DNA of 64,000 nt from Lomentospora prolificans (Eukaryota > Ascomycota > Sordariomycetes > Microascales > Microascaceae): contig JARFXM010000009.1 in the NCBI GenBank assembly GCA_029532625.1, forward strand, positions 620,001 to 684,000, given 5' to 3'. The notes beneath the pieces were generated by a model that was not told the origin of the DNA, made no database searches, and worked only from the letters and a program-made list of their open reading frames with translations. Numbering within the stretch: position 1 is the first letter of the stretch; the number at the start of each line of letters is the position of its first letter. Both the position numbers and the translations under genes were made by a program. Positions 34,301 through 44,911 of the stretch are shown piece by piece.

Positions 34301-37300
34301 TTGGATAGGTGCCTTGCCCTTGGCCCAGCCTAGCTTGGGATCATGCATTGAAAAGCCATGAAAGCGTAGATGACGTATGTGGGGGTGCGGATGACTGAGC
34401 CGCACGCCGTAGCCATAGGCTGACGCAGCCTGCGGCTTTGGACCATTTTGTCTTTCATCGATGCATTCTCAATCTCTGTTTCTGCCGTCTCTTCTCCGCT
34501 TTCTTTTTTTTTGGGGGGGGGGCCCTCTACGAGCTAAGCCTCCTTGAAGAGCTTGCTAGAGCAGGGTGGTTATCTATCATGTACACTATCCAACATAGAG
34601 ATGTGGGGAGGCCTTCATGCACGTTTGTACGATATCCGATGGAGCTAGGGGTAGCTTTTCAGAACTGTAAATTAAGGAAAAACGCTTGTTAGAGCTCGTT
34701 GTGGCTGAATTACACAATATGCCTCGGTGTCTAGGCGAGGGGCTGGGTGTTAAGAGTGCCTAGTTGGAAATTTCACATCAAGATGCTGCGCATTCCTGTG
34801 CTCGGGGAGTTGTGGATTCGACGATGACAATCTGCAGATTTCTGTCGGGGCTGTGGCCGGCCCATTCCACCAGGTTGCCTCACAGAGCGACCGTCAGCTA
34901 CTGGTTCAAAGGACACAGGACCGTAACTCGGGAAGAAGTGGAGGCCCCTGAAGCCCACTAACACGGCCACCAGTGGGCTTCACGCCTCCCCACTGGCCAG
35001 CTAAAGCCAGCGGCCTGGGATCGCCAGGCTCGGGCTCGGAGATTTAGCCAGCAGCTGGCAGTCTAGGCTAGGCCGACGACTGCGACAGTGCGAGGCTGTG
35101 CCGCCCCAATGTTTTGGTGCCTCCGGCGTTTTTCCTGCTCGCATTGAATCGTAACATGCCAACAGCTGAAAGGTGAACGCCATCGGTGGGAATTATCAAG
35201 GATTAGCGCAGTGCAAGGTTCAAAACAGCGCCCCAGAAGTCGGTCTAGAAGTCGGTTGAGGCCTCGAAAAAAAAGAAATCCCCTTTCATCTTCGTGTCCA
35301 TAGCCAGCAAGATGGCTGAGAGCGAAGAACTAAAATACGACGGGTGGATTTTCCATCTTGATGGCTCCTATACGCAGCGCCGCCAGCCATATTGATGGGA
35401 ACGAGGAAGAAAATCCTGTCCACGTGTTAGAGGTCAGCAGGAGCATGGCTGATACGGGGGTCGACACGCGGCGGACCAAAAACCCGATGAATCCGACCAG
35501 AAGATTCCCCGCGATTCTCGTTGAATGGGGAAACACCCCCTTCAGCAGTTGCACGTCCTGTTTATCATGTCTGTGTTGTTCAATACACTGGCCTGCAGCA
35601 CGGCTGTTGTCGGAATTAGCAGGGCCGCCGCTGTGCCTCTCTTCCAGTTACATTTTCGTGACCGCCTTCGTTGTGCAATAGTGCTTAGCGCAGTGCCTTA
35701 TTCTTGGTGCCGATTTCACGACCAAGGGAGGTTTCCCCTTTAACAAGGCGGATTATTATCTCCGAAATTGTAGATACGGGATAATGCAGAGCTTATTGGG
35801 ATATGGATTTCATTGACCAACATATTAGGCTCGACGTCGTTCTCTCGTGGCAGGTACAAGCCGGTCACGCTGGCCTTGTTGTCAATGCCGCAATGGACAT
35901 CTCACGAGCGCAGGTGTCCCAGTATGAAGTCATTCCAAGACAAAACGATAGCGTGAGCCTTGCTATAGGTAGATCGTCGATTGTGTGGCAATAGCACAGC
36001 GACAGCAAAGTGGTGATAAGACTGTCTGATGACATCTGGTGTTCCAAAAATCCCCGACACGTCTCAGTGTCAGTCGAATCAGGCAGAAGAAAATCTGAAA
36101 ATACGGTTTTGCCGTTTTCGGAAATCCGCACGGGCATGGTACGGCCGGTTGCCCACTGGGCGTTTTCTTGGTTGCCCAGTTGGCAACTGTAACTTTACGA
36201 GCTGGAGGAGCTCCCGTATCGAGCCAACAAGCAATGCAAGGCTGAGGCATGGATCCGAGTTGCCTCGTCGGGAATAAAATTAGTGATTGGCACCAAAGTT
36301 GGGGCAGGACGCTATCGAGCACTACGTGGGACAGAGAATGCCAGGCACACGGTTTATTGGGGCTTCGTCAGCATATAAGTCGACATGATGAGATGTCGGA
36401 TTCGCGGAAGCATGCGATACGATGGGCCTAATCAAATATCAAAATGCGCAGCAGCCAACCAGGTTTGCCACAGCCAGGGCTGTCACTCGATTATTGGAAT
36501 GCGTTGGAATGAAAAAAAAAAAAAAGGCTTATTGCTCGTCGTGGCGAATGTCAAGGGTGACGTATTCCCCATGCGCAACAGCCATATTATTAAAATTGTT
36601 CGAAAGGGCAATTTTTATTTGCCACGAGCCACGATTGGGTTCCTGGCCGATCCATTTCCCAGTTCGATCTGTTGTCAAAGTCATCTCTGTGCACACGCCA
36701 CGGCGTGCCAAGACTGTGCGCTCGCTGGCGGTGGGTGCGGTGCGGGTATCGGTGCCGTCCGCCTTTCCGGAGGCCTTTTAAAAATGACCTTGAATTGCAT
36801 GGAAAAAAAGAGGAGAACGAAGATGCATTGCTGAACTTGGCCCCGGAGAAGTCCAAAGACGAACTCCGAATTGAAAGAATTATCCGCCCATGCAGAGGAG
36901 GGGAAAACGCGAGGTTGATTCCTGTCCTGTCATTGTCCATCCGGTCTTTCGGTTTCTTTCCTAGCACAGCCTCTCTTCTGGAGCGGCAAGAGCAGCTTGG
37001 CGGCACGCCGAGATTCCAAAACCACTCCGGACGCTCCGTGACCCTGAATCCGTTTCAACTGCCTCATCGGGGCGTTGAGGGGTGACACTTGCTAAGCTGA
37101 TTGTTCCTTGTTTCTCACCACCTAACGGGCCACTTAGACGAGGGATATTATAAGCTTTGTGACATTGGAGATGTGAAAGCCGCGATGGAGCTTGCCCTCT
37201 CCTGGGGTAAGATAACGGGCACCAGAGAGCGCCCTCTTTGAAATTAGACCTTTGAACAGCGGCTTCACCGTGCCCATGCGTCAGGGACTGCGAAAACGAA

Positions 37301-38278
37301 GAAGGGGAAACAATAAAAGGGTAAATAACTCGACAGTGCCAACAAAGTGCGGGGAAGAGCCAGCAGCCAAGCATTCGAGCGCTTCGAGATTCTCCTTCCA
37401 GATCCGCGTATCTCATGTGCTGAGTGAGGAGCCGTCGACTGACGTTGGTTCACTCCGTCTTATTGCTAAGGCCATGGCACTGCGCCTTCCGTAGCGGAGT
37501 CCTGGTAGAAAACCCCACACTATTAGCTCCCTTCTTCCTCTTCCTTCCAAAACGAGCACGACGCCGAGGCCTCTAGCCAGCGTCTGTAGTATTGCCAGCC
37601 AAATGTCCTGCTGGCTCTCAGTATTACTCTTAGCGCCTGCAGCGCGGGACGGGGACCAGGAAGGAGGGAGCTGGAGCACAGCGTGAGGTCACGGGTACCA
37701 GAGCCGCCTACTGAAGTCACAGCCATGCCTGGTGTACGACAGTACGTGGGGTGCAATGGGCACGGGTCGAAATGTTTGCGAACATCAATCCAAACGCCAG
37801 CAAGTACCGACTAATGTACGTACCATGTTCCCCACTGATCCATTGACGGCGAAGTTGAGTGGTGCGCTGCAGTACAACAACGACAACTGTACTGGCCTAG
37901 TACCTTTGTGTCTTGGCTCTGCGAATTTTGCTCATGTTCACTGGGTTGTGCTCAGCCACGCTTCAACGGCGGGACGGACAAACGAGCGACGCTCAACCCT
38001 CCTTGTCTTTGCCCCCATTCGAACTTAACTTTGCCAGCAGCGTAATACCACTTTTCGCTCTGCCCGTGTAAATCGACTTGTTTAAATCAACCTCGTCCGC
38101 CACCCTCTTTCCTCCTTCGCGACCTCACTATTTCCCTCAACCGCACAATAACAACACTCTAAGCTTGATAAAGAAGCCCATCTCTGGTGGCTTTTTGCGA
38201 TCTCTGATATCTGCACAGAATACTTTATAAAACACTGTCGACATCTCTGCCAACACGCTTAACCTCACAACTTCAACC
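34301..38278. other. 4 kb gene-free region with inverted repeat
   Basis: No gene supported; open frames are short and overlap on both strands. Contains the inverted repeat at 34937-34994 and, just right of it, GC-rich palindromic bits such as GCCAGCAGCTGGC (35047-35059). The right end is the promoter and 5' UTR of calcipressin, with a TATA-like TTTATAAAA at 38224-38232, 47 nt before the start codon. Confidence 0.5.
34937..34994. repeat. strong imperfect inverted repeat (hairpin)
   Basis: The inner arms TGAAGCCCACT (34949-34959) and AGTGGGCTTCA (34972-34982) are perfect over 11 bp around a 12-nt loop. After a small bulge the outer arms AGTGGAGGC (34937-34945) and GCCTCCCCACT (34984-34994) pair again, with a 2-nt bulge. 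The total is about 20 paired bases in 58 nt. It is not followed by a T tract and no gene end is near, so it is not a terminator. It could be a remnant of a small inverted-repeat element. Confidence 0.75.
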
Positions 38279-39058
38279 ATGGAACCTACTCCCTCTCTGT
38301 TATCGCGCCGGTCCTCCGGGTCCTCGTCGCCCAAGTCACTGACACTCGACCTCTCGTCACTCCCGCCGCTAACACAACCTACTCCTCCCTCTAACACCCT
38401 TCTCTTCACCAACCTACAAGACCTCGACGTCTTCCGCCCCGACAACCTTCAGACCATCCGCGAACTCGTAGAGAACACGTGCCCCATCCACACCTGGGCG
38501 CCTCTTCGCTCCTTCCGTCGCATCGTCGTCTCCTTCCTCGACGAGCAGTCCGCTATCCGCGTGCGCCAGGCCTGGGACGGCGAGACCATCATGGGCCATC
38601 GTGTCCGCGTCTACTTTGGCCAGCACACGCCCGTCCAAGCGCGCGACGAGCATCTCGCTCTTCCCGATGCCGGCAAGCTCTTTTTCATCTCGCCCCCGCC
38701 TAGCCCCCCTCACGGCTGGGAAGTTCGCCTAGAAGATGCGCCCAACAAGCTTGTACACGCCGAGGACCTGGCCGAGGCGCTCGCCAAGCTGCACCACAGG
38801 CCCGGCCCTGTTCCCGGCGCCGAGTCGCCCATCTCACCCGCCGACAGCGGCGCCGGCTTCCCTACGAGGAGCAGGAGCTCGACACTCATCTACCACCCCG
38901 AAGATCACGGCTCCAACTCGGATCTGCCTGCTATTGCCGTCGAGGACATGACGGACGAGCCCATGACTTACTCGTACAGCCCTGTCGAGGCGTCGCGGCC
39001 AAACATTAACATTACGCATACAGCTAGGCCTCCTGTGGAGCTCTTGCATGATGCCTAA
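38279..39058 (+). CDS. RCN1: calcipressin (regulator of calcineurin)
   Basis: Binds and tunes calcineurin, the Ca2+/calmodulin phosphatase. Intronless, 259 residues. The N-terminus is Ser/Pro/Thr-rich. An RRM-like fold runs from about 40 (NTLLFTNLQDLDVFRP) to about 118 (VRVYFGQHTP). The family hallmark FISPPPSPPHGW, the calcineurin-contacting SP-repeat motif, lies at about 135-146, and its serines are phosphorylation sites in characterised members. A further PAIAVE sequence near residue 217 resembles the PxIxIT-type docking motif. Length is within the fungal range. In other fungi this gene is often induced through calcineurin and Crz1; I did not find a decisive Crz1 site. Confidence 0.95.
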   Translation: MEPTPSLLSRRSSGSSSPKSLTLDLSSLPPLTQPTPPSNTLLFTNLQDLDVFRPDNLQTIRELVENTCPIHTWAPLRSFRRIVVSFLDEQSAIRVRQAWDGETIMGHRVRVYFGQHTPVQARDEHLALPDAGKLFFISPPPSPPHGWEVRLEDAPNKLVHAEDLAEALAKLHHRPGPVPGAESPISPADSGAGFPTRSRSSTLIYHPEDHGSNSDLPAIAVEDMTDEPMTYSYSPVEASRPNINITHTARPPVELLHDA

Positions 39059-40348
39059 ACTGCGCAGCCTCCGTCAGCGCTGAACATATTCATCATTTTT
39101 TATATTTCTTGTCATCTTTCCTAGGGTTGGGCATGGCGTTCTGCAGGAGACACACTGGCATATATTTTACAAAAGGGATCGTTATTTGAAAGCACCAAAA
39201 AAGGAAAGTATAGGAGAGGGGAGTCTAGCATATCTGGGGATTTGAATAGTCGGCTACTTTTTTTTTCTTCTTTTTCTTATCTCACATTCCAGCATTCGCT
39301 ATTCCCTCCTGTGATGTTCAGAGAGGTTTTCGGAATAGTGCTTCACTGATGTTGCTTTGATTTAAAGACGACGGGAGACCACCACTTCGTCTCTCAAAAC
39401 TTGTACAATAGAATATTATACCCCAGCCTATAATGCACTGGAAGAATTCCGCATCAGTAAAACATGGAAGTCGCAAGAATCTTCCAAGTTGATTTTTCCT
39501 CTGATGGCTGAAGCCCTCGTGCAATTTCCACATCTACACCGCCCCCCTTCTCGGTGCAGTGTCTTTTTCCCCTTTGATCATCAACCTCTCCCATCAATCT
39601 TTCTCGAAGGAGGGACTCTGTCGATCCAGCGCACGGCCCATCAATGATTAATTTGCTTATGCTGTGCTAACTCTGCCTCTGGCTCGTATCCCGCCAATGG
39701 AGATGGGGAAATGCCCCAGGAATGCAATGTAAAAATTCTCGCTTCTGCCTGTTAACAGAAGCTGATGTGCCTAAACATGACGAATGTCTGGAGTTTTCTA
39801 GTGCCAGGCAGTCGTGGTGACTCGAAGTGAAGCCAGCGAGAAATCATTGATTACAGTGTAATAATGGCTGGCCAAAGTGAAGCCACCATGCTTGCCAGCC
39901 TACAGGCCAGCTGGCTGCAGGTTGAGCCCACTGAAAGGGAGAGGAATGACCCACTAAAAGTCCCCAAAAGGTTCGCCACTTTTAGCGTTCTGTTTCCCGC
40001 CGCACGTTCCAATTTCTTACTGTAATCTCAAGCAAAGAATTTCTCCGGAGCCGCGCCTCAAACCGCGTCGCATAATATCTCGTACATGGTTTTTTTCTTT
40101 TCTTCTCCCACCCAGCCCACGCCGACCCAAGTCCTTCGTATCGGACGTACACGAGCATAGCCCGTATCCTCAAGTGGAGGGGGGAACCACCTTGCCTACC
40201 TACGTACGGGAACTCCGGATCTGCATCGGGGATTAATTAGCGGAATCGACTTTATCTGATTGAAATCTCACCAATCTCAACCATCGAATTTTCCTTTTCC
40301 ACCCCCCTCCTGCGGCTCCGCGCCGTCATCCATCTTGAAGCCATCACG
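39059..40348. other. intergenic between calcipressin and RRG9
   Basis: No gene supported. It holds GCCAGCTGGC (39906-39915), a 10-bp palindrome, next to a repeated AAGTGAAGCCA motif (near 39826 and 39877). The right end is the RRG9 promoter, with a TACCTACCTACGTACG run near 40196-40209. Confidence 0.5.
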
Positions 40349-41173
40349 ATGGCATGCGCATGCCGCAACGCCCTACGGGCAACCTTCCTCCGTCCCCTCG
40401 CGGCACGACCAATTCTCATCCAAACCCGCGCCCGCCTCCCCATCCGCTCCATCTCCTCATCCATCCCACGCCTCTCTGAAGCTCTCGATCCTCCCGCCGG
40501 CGCCGGCGCTCCTCCTCCTCCATCCTCCGAACCCACCTCCGCGCCTAGCGCCTCCTCCGCCGAATCCACCAACCCCCCAACCTCCAGCTCCAAATCCAAA
40601 AAGTCAAAACAAAAACGCAAACGGAAACACCCGACCCTACCCGAACCCCAAGACCCCCCAAAGCAAAAAGAACCCTGGCAGCTCCAAAAGGCCGCCCTCT
40701 CCCAAAAATTCCCTATGGGCTGGTCCCCGCCCAAGCGTCTCTCGCCAGACTGCCTCGCAGGCATGCGGGCCCTGCACGCCCAGTTCCCGGACGCCTACGA
40801 TACCCCCGCCCTCGCCAACCTGTTCGGCGTCTCGCCCGAGGCTGTTAGGAGAATCCTCAAGAGCAAGTGGACCCCCAAGACCGAGGAGGAGGAGGAGAGC
40901 AGACGGGAGAGGTGGACGAGGAGGGGTATCAGGGTCTGGGAGAGGTACGCCGAGCTGGGTCTGAAGGTCCCGAGTAAGTGGAGGAGGGAGGGCGTCGGTA
41001 GGAGGAGGAAGGCCGGTAATGCAGGCCTCGCCCCTGACGCGGAGCAGGCTGAGGGTCTTGAGGCAGCTGATGGCGAGCGGCCAAACCCTGTCGAACTGAA
41101 GGAGCAGGCGGAGGAGAGAAAGCTGTTTGAGAAGGTCAAGGCGAGAAGAAGGATAGCGGGCAAGATCATGTGA
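40349..41173 (+). CDS. RRG9: RRG9 / neugrin-like mitochondrial protein
   Basis: Intronless, 274 residues. The N-terminus (MACACRNALRATFLRPLAARPILIQTRAR...) is basic, hydroxylated and free of acidic residues, a mitochondrial targeting sequence. A Pro/Ser-rich linker and a Lys-rich patch (KKSKQKRKRKH, about 90-100) follow. The conserved core starts at about 130 (PKRLSPDCLAGMRALHAQFPD) and includes YDTPALANLFGVSPEAVRRILKSKW, a helix-turn-helix-like element, then an Arg/Trp-rich helix. This is the signature of Rrg9/neugrin. In yeast Rrg9 is needed for respiratory growth and mitochondrial genome maintenance; the mammalian relative acts on mitochondrial rRNA. Two minus-strand frames over the same stretch are shadows. 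Confidence 0.9.
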   Translation: MACACRNALRATFLRPLAARPILIQTRARLPIRSISSSIPRLSEALDPPAGAGAPPPPSSEPTSAPSASSAESTNPPTSSSKSKKSKQKRKRKHPTLPEPQDPPKQKEPWQLQKAALSQKFPMGWSPPKRLSPDCLAGMRALHAQFPDAYDTPALANLFGVSPEAVRRILKSKWTPKTEEEEESRRERWTRRGIRVWERYAELGLKVPSKWRREGVGRRRKAGNAGLAPDAEQAEGLEAADGERPNPVELKEQAEERKLFEKVKARRRIAGKIM

Positions 41174-41668
41174 ACGGAGACGCTCTCCTCGGCCCTTTTT
41201 GTATGATATCATGAACGCGCATGTACAACACCACAAAGATAGACTAGGCAGATAATCACTCTCCTGCAATGTTGAATAGAGTTGCAGCAGCTAGACAGAC
41301 CTATTCCGATCTTTTTCTCATAGCCATACTACTCGCTGATCTTCTCCGTGTAGGCAGCCTGGGTAATGAGCTATCAAGTGACATGACAAGGCAAGACGGG
41401 TCAACCATAAAGTAACCAGCGCATGAAGCGCGTGTATTCAGACTCTATCCACGTCAAGGGAAAACGAGAGCGCGCAAGCGCCTCAATGGTATCATAATCG
41501 CAAAGCCACGAAGCAAAAACGCAAGTAGAGCCCTCCACCTCGCTGGGAGGGAAACCGAGAACCAAAACCCCGACCCGGGGGAAAGCAGAAAACCCTAAAC
41601 CTCAGCCTATACCTTCCGCTTTGAACCAAAAACGCCATAAACCCCCGTCCCCAATTGACAAAAGGACT

Positions 41669-41699
<31 letters not shown>

Positions 41700-41857
41700 C
41701 CGACAAAACAAACCGAAACGCAAAGGAGCGCTCGGGCGAAGGATCTCCCATTACAGGGACTGGTTCCACTCTCGCATCCTTCGCCTTTCTGATAGTATTA
41801 CAAAATAGAAAAGGACATAATAGTACAGTAAAATAAACAATCTCGAGTCGTAGATAC
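41174..41857. other. intergenic between convergent RRG9 and WD40 gene
   Basis: No gene supported. Contains a GAAA microsatellite (about 41671-41699). Both flanking genes end here. Confidence 0.6.
41671..41699. repeat. GAAA tetranucleotide microsatellite
   Basis: About seven GAAA units in the 3' flank shared by RRG9 and the WD40 gene. Simple repeat. Confidence 0.85.
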
Positions 41858-44800
41858 TTAGGGCGAAGCTGTGCCAATCTCACCGGCCGATGTCTTTGGT
41901 CTTTCAATATCCGAAGTCATTAGGGTAGCCTCGTCCGAGTCATCATCCTTCTCGATGCGGGGAGGGAAACTGAGCCTCAACTTCTCGTCAAGTAGTGTAG
42001 CTAACCGCTCCGAATACTGGTCTAGAAGGCCGGTGAGAACAGTCTCGTCTAGAGTTTTGCTGCGAACCGCTCTATCGCCCAGCGCCGTTGCTGTCAATCG
42101 CAGCTCTTGGTCAAGCTCAGTTAAAACAGCCTGGCTGATTGGCTCCGCCGATGAAAGCTTCTTCCGGTAGGCTCTCAAGGTCCGGCAAGTCTGCTCTGTC
42201 GCCATACTTAAGGATCCGAACGAGCGGAGGCTTGGTGAGCTTTTTTTCCTTGATGCAACGCTCAAAGCCGGAAGCGACGGTCTCCTAGTAACGCGTGTTT
42301 TGGGGCTTGGGGGTGGAGATCCCGACCTAGACGACGAGGTCCTCCTCGATGGCGTGTCTTCGGCGATGGTGCTGGCCGGGCTCGTCTGCATTGCGGTAGT
42401 GGGGGTCCTCATTGGACCAGATGTCAGGAACTGCCGCGAGGATCTTCGCTGTAATCCTCGAGGCGGCGATCGACGTCCCGCCGCGGCAGCGGTAGGCGAT
42501 TGCCTCTGGAACTCGGCGAGTTCTGCCTTCGACAAGACTCTGCGTAGAGGCGGGCGGCTCGACACTCCTTCCTTTGCTGGTGACGGGTCCCTGCTGGTCG
42601 AACCCGGGGATGAGTCTCGAAGGTCAAGCGACCAGACCATGATCGTAGAATCAGAGCCCACGCTCACGATTTTACGGTTACCGTCCTCTTCTTCGATGAG
42701 AGCGATACCGTTAATAGCCTCAGTATGACCCCATTCACGGTCCAAAAAGGTTCCAGTCTGCGCGTCGTATACACGCACAGACTTATCCGTGTTAGATATC
42801 CCGAGGAGGAAGTCCTTATTGTGACATTTACCCATGATGAGAGAGTCGAGAACAGCAGACTCAATGCCGCTCTCATCGGTGCATTTAAAGGACTTGATCA
42901 GTCGCCCGGTCATGACGTCGTACTGGCAAACAGATCGGTCGAGTAAAGAGACAAATATAGATTCGTCGGTGGGCCCCATCGTCATACAGGTGGGCGACGC
43001 TTTTAGAGCAATGACGCGCGAAGGAATGGCCGCCATGGCATCCGGTTGGCCATCCTTCGTCACGATCTCATGCACCTGTAAGGTTCGGTCCAGTGAACAG
43101 GTGAAGATCTTATCCTCGGTAATAATGACCTTGACGACCTTGGCAGCAAACTCGAGCGTCTGAAAATGCTCAATCTCGCCGGTCGCCGAGGGTCGATGGA
43201 AGAGTTGCGTCGTTCGGTCCCTGCCGGACGAGGCCATAATGAAGCGGTCATCATCCTCATAAATAGTGACGTCTTGGCAGTCGCATGAGTGTGCCTTGGT
43301 ATCAAGAACATACTGTTTCGTCTCAAAGTCCACAGCCCTGAGCACGCCCAGTTTATCGGCGTAGACAATGGTCTTCCCAGACTTTGTTGACTCTACCACG
43401 GTGACTTGGTTTTCAAGATCAAGCTCAGAAGAAAATTCACCCCTCTCGATTTCCAAGTTCATGGTCGACGTAATCCTCCCTTCGAGATCCCAATGAATCA
43501 ACCTGCCTGAACCCGACCATGTCATAAACGAAGCATCGGCCGAATTGGGTTTTGAGAGATGTTGGACACCAATAATGGGTTCGCCTTGACCGGGAATTGG
43601 GATGCTTGCTGGTGTATCGGTGACCTTACCAGGGAGGTAGGACGGTCCCCAGACGTTGATCGAATGCTTAGTATCGATAGTTACTAGGTTGTCATCCTTC
43701 AAGAATCCGAGCGCGACTAAGCCAGGGGATGATTCTGCCTTGCTAATCAAGCCATCGGATCGGAATTCAACGATAGAGGTAACGTTGAGGGCTGCGAATT
43801 GACCAGCCTTGCCTCCCACATAGGCTGTAAGGTCACGGAGGGTAATCGAAGTAACGGGAAAATCCAGTCGAAGAGCCTTTTGGAGCTTCATCTGCTTGCC
43901 ATCGTCTTCTAAGACGCAGACGTCGCCAGCCTCGGTACACAAGATTGCACGGCCATCGTCAACAACGGCGGCGCAGGTAAACGTTGAGTCGATAAGGGAT
44001 CCTAAAAGAATATTGCGGCCAGAAAGAGCCTTCTGTTGGCTTTGAGGCGTGGAATTGGGCTCGGATCCGAATTTCGACTTGACTGGCGATATAGTAGGCG
44101 GCTCCTCTACTTTCCACGCCTTGACATGGCGAACTCCAAAAGTAATTAGGTAACTTCCCATCCATGCCATACCTTTGCAGAACGAGGTGCACCGATTCTG
44201 CTGCGAGAGCTTCGCGGCGCCGGTACGAGAATCTATCCTCCAAATATAGAGAAACCCATCGTTAGCAGCGCCTAGAGAGGCGAGGAAGCGGCCATCTTGT
44301 GACCATGACACAGACTGGACGCCAAAGGTGTGTTCACTGATAGAAACTAGCGGTAGATCGGATGAATTATCCTGGAGACTGAAGATGAGAACTCGAGGGC
44401 AATAGCCCGTCTCACCAACAGCTAGGAACTTGGCGTCTCTGCTGAGGGCCAAGCACGTCGCAGCCTTTATCCGTTCACGGCTGGTCCATGTTTTGGAGGT
44501 GGGCGATTCAGACCAGTGGTCGGCCACGCCATATGGCGAGTCTCGAAGCCCAGGAGCTACCCGGTTTCGGCTATCATTTGCCTTGGGGGTGGATGTAGAG
44601 TTCGAAGGAGCATTCTCCCGCAGAGAAGTAGAGTAAAGTGGCACCGCCGATGGGCGTGCCCGATAGAATCGCTGAGAATACTGCTTGCCGTCCACATTGA
44701 CGACTACCACAGCTCCTCCCGCAATATAGGCGAAGGAAGACTGGACACAGTCGAAACCGGTCGGGGACGCGCAGGTGGTCCCGACTACCCTCTTCAGTGA

Positions 44801-44911
44801 AAGGCGAGGATCTTGGGCATGGCGAGTGCGAAGAGGGGAACGAGAGGATCGGTGTAAGTATGGAGAGTTAGAGGGTGTCAACCTGAGCCGATTAACAGGA
44901 GTTGAGGCCAT
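41858..44911 (-). CDS. large WD40-repeat protein, MAPKBP1/WDR62-like
   Basis: Single exon, 1017 residues from the chosen ATG (MASTPVNRLRLTPSNSPYLH). Two stacked WD40 propellers fill about residues 40-760. Recognisable blades include VSWSQDGRFLASLGAANDG, FTCSLDRTLQVHEIV and NRKIVSVGSDSTIMVWSLD, and SFAYIAGGAVVVVNVDGKQ is an entry strand. The rest is a Ser/Pro/Arg-rich disordered linker with many SP sites, then a helical C-terminus (about 910-985). The architecture resembles the MAPK-binding WD proteins MAPKBP1 and WDR62, which act as kinase and spindle scaffolds in animals; the fungal role is inference. The frame stays open for another 127 codons upstream to 45292. I reject that as coding because MASTPVN gives the family-like N-terminus and the upstream part is Ser/Leu/Tyr-rich without pattern. 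Confidence 0.88.
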   Translation of the reverse strand: MASTPVNRLRLTPSNSPYLHRSSRSPLRTRHAQDPRLSLKRVVGTTCASPTGFDCVQSSFAYIAGGAVVVVNVDGKQYSQRFYRARPSAVPLYSTSLRENAPSNSTSTPKANDSRNRVAPGLRDSPYGVADHWSESPTSKTWTSRERIKAATCLALSRDAKFLAVGETGYCPRVLIFSLQDNSSDLPLVSISEHTFGVQSVSWSQDGRFLASLGAANDGFLYIWRIDSRTGAAKLSQQNRCTSFCKGMAWMGSYLITFGVRHVKAWKVEEPPTISPVKSKFGSEPNSTPQSQQKALSGRNILLGSLIDSTFTCAAVVDDGRAILCTEAGDVCVLEDDGKQMKLQKALRLDFPVTSITLRDLTAYVGGKAGQFAALNVTSIVEFRSDGLISKAESSPGLVALGFLKDDNLVTIDTKHSINVWGPSYLPGKVTDTPASIPIPGQGEPIIGVQHLSKPNSADASFMTWSGSGRLIHWDLEGRITSTMNLEIERGEFSSELDLENQVTVVESTKSGKTIVYADKLGVLRAVDFETKQYVLDTKAHSCDCQDVTIYEDDDRFIMASSGRDRTTQLFHRPSATGEIEHFQTLEFAAKVVKVIITEDKIFTCSLDRTLQVHEIVTKDGQPDAMAAIPSRVIALKASPTCMTMGPTDESIFVSLLDRSVCQYDVMTGRLIKSFKCTDESGIESAVLDSLIMGKCHNKDFLLGISNTDKSVRVYDAQTGTFLDREWGHTEAINGIALIEEEDGNRKIVSVGSDSTIMVWSLDLRDSSPGSTSRDPSPAKEGVSSRPPLRRVLSKAELAEFQRQSPTAAAAGRRSPPRGLQRRSSRQFLTSGPMRTPTTAMQTSPASTIAEDTPSRRTSSSRSGSPPPSPKTRVTRRPSLPALSVASRKKSSPSLRSFGSLSMATEQTCRTLRAYRKKLSSAEPISQAVLTELDQELRLTATALGDRAVRSKTLDETVLTGLLDQYSERLATLLDEKLRLSFPPRIEKDDDSDEATLMTSDIERPKTSAGEIGTASP

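Noticed and set aside
34937..34994. Hairpin as a transcription terminator
   Set aside because: No T tract follows and no gene ends nearby; such terminators are not used by RNA polymerase II in fungi.
40252..41269. Minus-strand open frames of 170 and 210 codons over RRG9
   Set aside because: Both are shadows of the GC-rich, Pro/Ser-rich RRG9 gene, whose plus-strand product has a recognised core.
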